The notes beneath the pieces were generated by a model, which saw nothing but the letters and a program-made list of their open reading frames with translations, searched no databases and was not told where the DNA came from. The translations under genes were made by a program, and so were the position numbers. Below are positions 5,684 to 7,293 of a stretch of 7,293 nucleotides of DNA, in pieces (position 1 is the stretch's first letter; each line of letters starts with the position of its first letter). Location: positions 1 to 7,293 of the forward strand of contig CABTYA010000051.1 in NCBI GenBank assembly GCA_902488965.1. The letters are read 5' to 3'. The DNA comes from an uncultured Veillonellaceae bacterium. GTDB taxonomy: Bacteria > Bacillota > Negativicutes > Veillonellales > Negativicoccaceae.

Positions 5684-7293
5684 ATGGAACGAGAACAGGC
5701 GTATGTATTGTGGTTTGAGCAGTTGCGTCGTGAGGACGTGAACTTGGTCGGCGGGAAATCGTCGTCGCTGGGGGAAATGACGTCCCAGACGAAAGTACCG
5801 GTGCCGTACGGCTTTGCAACGACGGCGCATGCATATCGGACATTTATGCAGGAATCGGGCACGCAAGCGCGTGTGGAAGAACTGCTCGGCGAACTTACCG
5901 ACGTCGAAGATTCGCTGCAGTTGCGCGATGTCTGCGCGAAGATCCGCAGTGCGATTATGGACGCGGACATGCCGGCGGATGTGGCGGACACGATTCGCCA
6001 AGCGTATGCGGAATTGGCCGAAAAAGTCGGCGAAGCCGAACCGTTTGTCGCAGTGCGCTCGAGTGCGACGGCGGAAGACTTGCCGGACGCCAGTTTTGCC
6101 GGTCAGCAAGACACCTATTTGAACGTACACGGTGCGGACGAAGTCATTGCCCGCGTCAAAGAATGCTACGCATCGACCTTTACGGATCGGGCGGTATATT
6201 ATCGCGTCAAACAGGGATTTGACCATATGGAAGTCGCACTGTCGGCTGTCGTACAGATGATGGTGTTCTCCAAAGCGTCGGGCGTCATGTTTACGGTCGA
6301 TTTGGCGACGGGCAGCGACAAAAACATCATGATTGAAGGCGCCTGGGGCCTGGGCGAATATGTCGTACAGGGCACGGTGACGCCGGATAACTTCATCATC
6401 GAGAAAGAAACGCTCGCCATCAAAGACAAGGTCATCAATGAAAAACCCGTCATGTTGACGCGCAAACCGGGCAGCGGTGTCGAAGAACAGACCGTTCCCG
6501 CGGACAAAGCAAACGCACCGGCCATCACCGACGAGCAGGCGCAGGAATTGGCCCGCTATGCCAAGGCCATCGAGCAGCACTACGGTTGCTACATGGATAT
6601 CGAATGGGCCGTCGACGAACGCGACGACTCGATTAAGATTTTGCAGGCCCGTCCGGAAACGGTCTGGTCGAAGAAACATAAAGAAGGCAAAGGAGAAACG
6701 GCAGTGGCGGAAACATATACGACGGAACGGACACCGTTGGTCAAAGGCTTGCCCGCAAGCCCGGGTCGCATCGGTGGCAAAGCGCATGTGATTTTGGATC
6801 CGGCGCTGATCGATACGTTTAAAGAAGGCGAAATCCTCATTACGACGATGACCGCACCGGACTGGGTACCGGCGATGAAAAAAGCGAAAGCCATCGTCAC
6901 GGACGCCGGCGGTATGACCTGCCATGCGTCGATTGTTTCGCGCGAACTCGGAATTCCCTGTATTGTCGGCACGAAGAGCCGCGGCGCGGAAGCGACGACG
7001 ACGATTCCGGACGGCGCGATGATTACCGTGGACGCGACCAACGGTATCGTATATGACGGATTGATCGAAGACTTGGTCACGAAGGAAGAAGAATACGGCC
7101 CCTTGGCACCGGTAGCGGAATACTACGCACCGACGGGCACCAAAGTATATATGAATCTGGGCGATCCGGATTTGGCGGAAAAATACGGCAAGTTGCCGTG
7201 TGACGGTATCGGTCTGATGCGCGAAGAATTCATCTGGACGACATTCATTCACGAACATCCGTTGTATCTCATCGAAATCGGTCATCCGGAACG
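5684..7293 (+). CDS. ppsA: Phosphoenolpyruvate synthase, 3'-truncated by window end
   Basis: PEP synthase (pyruvate, water dikinase) makes PEP, AMP and phosphate from pyruvate and ATP, the entry step of gluconeogenesis from pyruvate or lactate. The first 536 codons are visible, still open at the window edge. The N-terminal PEP/pyruvate-binding ATP-grasp part shows NLVGGKSSSLGEM (20-32), AVRSSATAEDLPDASFAGQQ (123-142), EGAWGLGE (218-225) and the end motif LQARPETVW (320-328). The swivelling phosphohistidine domain follows, with GLPASPGRIGGKAH (355-368) and GGMTCHASIVSRELG (409-423), where H414 is the expected phospho-carrier. The C-terminal PEP-utilising barrel begins with GIGLMREEFIW (508-518). 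The domain order is that of PpsA rather than a PTS enzyme I. ATG 5684 follows AAGGAGG (5671-5677) with a 6-nt spacer. An in-frame ATG at 5648 would add 12 residues but lacks a ribosome binding site and lies next to the operator. A rifampicin phosphotransferase is also related, but the VGGK start and the barrel after the His domain argue for PpsA. Confidence 0.93.
   Translation, partial: MEREQAYVLWFEQLRREDVNLVGGKSSSLGEMTSQTKVPVPYGFATTAHAYRTFMQESGTQARVEELLGELTDVEDSLQLRDVCAKIRSAIMDADMPADVADTIRQAYAELAEKVGEAEPFVAVRSSATAEDLPDASFAGQQDTYLNVHGADEVIARVKECYASTFTDRAVYYRVKQGFDHMEVALSAVVQMMVFSKASGVMFTVDLATGSDKNIMIEGAWGLGEYVVQGTVTPDNFIIEKETLAIKDKVINEKPVMLTRKPGSGVEEQTVPADKANAPAITDEQAQELARYAKAIEQHYGCYMDIEWAVDERDDSIKILQARPETVWSKKHKEGKGETAVAETYTTERTPLVKGLPASPGRIGGKAHVILDPALIDTFKEGEILITTMTAPDWVPAMKKAKAIVTDAGGMTCHASIVSRELGIPCIVGTKSRGAEATTTIPDGAMITVDATNGIVYDGLIEDLVTKEEEYGPLAPVAEYYAPTGTKVYMNLGDPDLAEKYGKLPCDGIGLMREEFIWTTFIHEHPLYLIEIGHPE

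Noticed and set aside
4296..5843. A 515-codon minus-strand open frame opposite tyrS
   Set aside because: It runs antisense through a complete tyrosyl-tRNA synthetase, its terminator and the ppsA promoter. No family features are visible.
5630..7285. A 551-codon minus-strand open frame opposite ppsA
   Set aside because: The plus strand encodes an intact PEP synthase with all motifs; the antisense translation is Arg/His/Phe-rich and featureless.

Overview
The window is a stretch of ordinary bacterial chromosome with seven protein genes: six on the plus strand and one on the minus strand. Strong GGAGG ribosome binding sites, near-consensus sigma-70/sigma-A type promoters and U-tailed intrinsic terminators point to a Firmicutes-like organism. 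The four-cysteine form of ribosomal protein L32 and the yceD-rpmF pair fit that. The GC-rich coding sequence, secreted TPM-domain proteins, a lipoprotein and NhaA together make a diderm Firmicute (Negativicutes, such as the Selenomonas/Megasphaera groups) my best guess. That assignment is inference; there is no rRNA or other marker to confirm it.

Layout: (1) Positions 1-1554 hold two tandem paralogous exported TPM-domain (YgcG-like) proteins, the first cut by the left window edge. Each ends in one membrane segment and a glycine-rich tail, and a hairpin with a U-run lies between them. (2) Positions 1579-2360 hold a compact yceD-rpmF unit. It has a fully consensus promoter, a very short leader and its own terminator, which also serves the convergent gene. 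(3) Positions 2367-3022 on the minus strand hold a small TPR lipoprotein gene with its own promoter. (4) Positions 3076-4254 encode a complete NhaA Na+/H+ antiporter, divergent from the lipoprotein gene. (5) Positions 4276-5554 hold tyrS (type 2, KMSKS class) with an extended -10 promoter and a strong UUCG-loop terminator. (6) Positions 5592-7293 hold the start of a phosphoenolpyruvate synthase gene, cut by the right edge. Its promoter overlaps a perfect 10+10 bp inverted repeat that looks like an operator.

The genes do not form one pathway. They are short, mostly independently controlled units covering envelope proteins, ribosome/rRNA metabolism, ion homeostasis, translation and gluconeogenic carbon flow. 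I found no mobile element, CRISPR array, tRNA, rRNA, defence locus or biosynthetic cluster, and I do not see an undescribed system here. The best leads are regulatory: the operator-like palindrome at ppsA, the hairpin between the TPM paralogs, and the structured leader of nhaA.
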